Below, one piece after another: positions 62,542 to 64,000 of a stretch of DNA of 64,000 nt. Source of the DNA: an uncultured Erysipelotrichaceae bacterium (GTDB lineage: Bacteria; Bacillota_I; Bacilli_A; RFN20; CAG-826); the NCBI GenBank assembly GCA_902800025.1, contig CADCDA010000005.1, positions 41,120 to 105,119 of the forward strand, written 5' to 3'. Made by a program: the position numbers and the translations under genes. How positions within the stretch are numbered: the stretch's first letter is position 1; every line of letters starts with the position of its first letter. The notes below the pieces were generated by a model that saw only the letters and a program-made list of their open reading frames with translations, was not told the DNA's origin and ran no database searches.

Positions 62542-64000
62542 ATGGATTTAATAACTGCGATTATTACTTTATTAGTTGGTTCAGCCGTCTTTATCACTGG
62601 AATGAATATGATGTCTAGTGGTTTAAAGAAAGCGACTGGTAAATCATTAAGACGAATTTTTAAAAAGACACAAAATAATCCTTTTGCGTGTTTAGGAATT
62701 GGGGCTGGAGTTACTGCGCTGGAGTTACTGCATTAATTCAAAGTAGCGCTGCAACATGCGTTTTAGCGGTTGGTTTTATTAACGCCGGTGTCATGACTTT
62801 ATTCCAAGGAATGAATATCATGCTCGGTTCATTTATTGGAACGACCATTACAGGCTTGCTCGTTTCTTTATCATCCTTCAATATCTCAATTTGGTTTACA
62901 TTATTAGCTTTTATCGGTGTAGTGATGATGTTCTTTAAAAAAGAAAAGATTAAAAACATCGGTGAAATTTGTTGTGGACTTGGATTAATCTTCTTTGGCT
63001 TAAGCTCTATGAGTGGCGCTTTTAAGAGTTCTACAGAAATTAATGAGTTCTGTCAAACTATGTTCCAAGCGATCAATTTCCCATTACTTTTATTACTTTT
63101 AGGAATTGTATTAACAGCTTTAGTTCAATCTAGTAGTGCGACAACTGGTATTGTGATTGTTATGGTTGGTAGTGGGGCTGTTCCATTTTCTAGCGCGATA
63201 TATATCGCTTTAGGAGCGACAATTGGTACATGTGTTACTACATTAATCGCAACAATTGGAGGAACAGTAAACGCGAAAAGAGCAGGCTTAATATCTTTAT
63301 TTATCAAAATCTTTGCGGCTTTAGTAGCGATCGCTATTGTTTGGCCTCTTAGTACACCTATAAGTAATTTCTTTGCTACTTCATTTGGTTCACCTGAATT
63401 AGGACTCGCATTATTTGTGATGTTCTATAGTTTAATTTTCTTCCCATTATCAATTCCACTTGTAAAACCTCTTATTAAGTTAAGTGAGAAACTTATCAAA
63501 GATAAAGATGAAGAAAATAAAAAGAAATTACTTCTTTATATTGATGATCGATTATTATCTAACCCAAATATCGCTTTGATGGAAGTTAAAAACGAAATTC
63601 TCCATATGCATAATTTAGCAATGCTTAACTTTAGATATGGTTATGAATATTTAGTAAAAAAAGATAAGACAAATGTTAATTCAATCGCAGATACAGAAGA
63701 TAACATTGATTACATCAATAATAAGATAACTCAATATTTAATCGCTCTTAGTAATCGCGTAAATAGTGAAGATAGTAAAGTAGTCGGTGCTTATTTCCAT
63801 GTTATTAATGATATTGAACGTATTGGTGATCACGCCTATAACTTCTATGAAACCGCTAAAAAACAAGAAGATTCCGATTTAGCGTTTTCTCCAGTTGCAG
63901 TTAAAGAGTTACAAGTGATGTTTGATTTAATCATGGATATGAACGATTTAACAATCGAAATCTTTAAAGATGATAATTATTCTAGATTAAACGAATTACA
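62542..64000 (+). pseudogene. Na/phosphate cotransporter family gene, frameshifted by a 14-bp duplication, 3' end outside the window
   Basis: The gene encodes an NptA/PhoU-fused Na/Pi cotransporter-like protein. The first frame runs from ATG 62542 to a stop at 62736 (64 residues); the rest of the protein is open in another frame from about 62718 to the window end. The cause is a tandem copy of the 14 bases GCTGGAGTTACTGC (62704-62717 and 62718-62731). Removing one copy restores 'GAGVTALIQSSAATC', the first QSS repeat of this family; the second, 'TALVQSSSATT', lies near 63120. A helical PhoU-like region begins near 63600. It may be a true loss, a phase-variable site or a sequence error. Confidence 0.85.
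62704..62731 (+). repeat. 14-bp perfect tandem duplication
   Basis: GCTGGAGTTACTGC occurs twice with no gap. It shifts the reading frame of the Na/phosphate cotransporter gene. The two copies are identical, suggesting a recent event or an assembly artefact. Confidence 0.95.

Noticed and set aside
1..64000. Mollicute genetic code with TGA as Trp
   Set aside because: TGA ends rnfC, rnfB, the 51175 methyltransferase gene and others at the positions expected for their families. All Trp codons seen in conserved motifs are TGG.
1..64000. CRISPR arrays, transposases, phage genes or tRNA genes
   Set aside because: No regularly spaced identical repeats, transposase-like proteins, phage structural genes or tRNA-like cloverleaf sequences were recognised on either strand.

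Overview
The window is a low-GC, gene-dense bacterial segment using the standard bacterial code: TGA ends several genes (rnfC, rnfB, the rplL-rpoB methyltransferase) and is not read as Trp. It has Gram-positive-type lipoproteins, RpmG-SecE-NusG and L11-L1-L10-L7/L12-methyltransferase-RpoB-RpoC in the usual Bacillota order, a KtrAB potassium system and an Rnf complex. Together with a large secreted alpha-glucan programme this suggests an anaerobic, probably host-associated member of Bacillota (Bacilli / Erysipelotrichia / RF39-like). That placement is inference. I see no tRNA, rRNA, insertion sequence, phage or CRISPR array.

Layout. 1-91: the end of glmS. 189-482: a small double-glycine-leader peptide with a cysteine-rich C-terminus. 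573-2075: a membrane PAS-GGDEF cyclase. 2161-8825: a tightly coupled operon, rnfC-D-G-E-A, a 65-residue cysteine protein, a short rnfB, apbE, a NusG-II protein and a Gx transporter. It encodes a membrane ferredoxin:NAD ion pump with its flavin transferase. 9050-22216: a starch operon with secreted amylase, a binding lipoprotein, type I pullulanase, a small lipoprotein, solute-binding protein, MalF, MalG, MsmX-like ATPase and a small membrane protein. 22297-22782: an unknown membrane protein. 22929-28399: three surface proteins with a signal peptide, beta-rich (probably starch-binding) modules, a helical module and a C-terminal membrane anchor without LPXTG. 28535-33789: malQ, a lipoprotein and a two-ATPase ABC system. 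33926-38685: glgB, glgP and a dUTPase-like gene. The likely flow is surface capture and cutting of starch, import of maltodextrin, then cytoplasmic processing by MalQ, GlgB and GlgP.

38772-44304 carries a CarD-like regulator, a convergent HAD phosphatase, an O-antigen-ligase-like membrane protein, smpB, folC and a small surface protein. 44305-44833 has no conventional gene but contains terminator-like hairpins and an antisense 20-codon hydrophobic ORF. 44834-45828 is rpmG-secE-nusG. A minus-strand Phd/PIN toxin-antitoxin pair and ktrAB are inserted before rplK (45856-48656). 49006-59343 is rplK-rplA-rplJ-rplL-methyltransferase-rpoB-rpoC with two ribosomal-protein leaders. 59444-62460 is a more AT-rich pair: a secreted metalloprotease and a lipoprotein. 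The window ends inside a Na/phosphate cotransporter gene broken by a 14-bp tandem duplication.

Points that stand out: (i) several genes without a Shine-Dalgarno have a -10 box exactly 6 nt before the start codon, predicting leaderless mRNAs; (ii) the Rnf complex has a short RnfB without ferredoxin domains, an extra cysteine-rich partner and altered flavinylation motifs; (iii) a family of membrane-anchored surface proteins, two with a duplicated promoter/leader; (iv) three TGTACA palindromes spaced exactly 23 bp apart at the toxin-antitoxin promoter; (v) the frameshifting duplication in the phosphate transporter.
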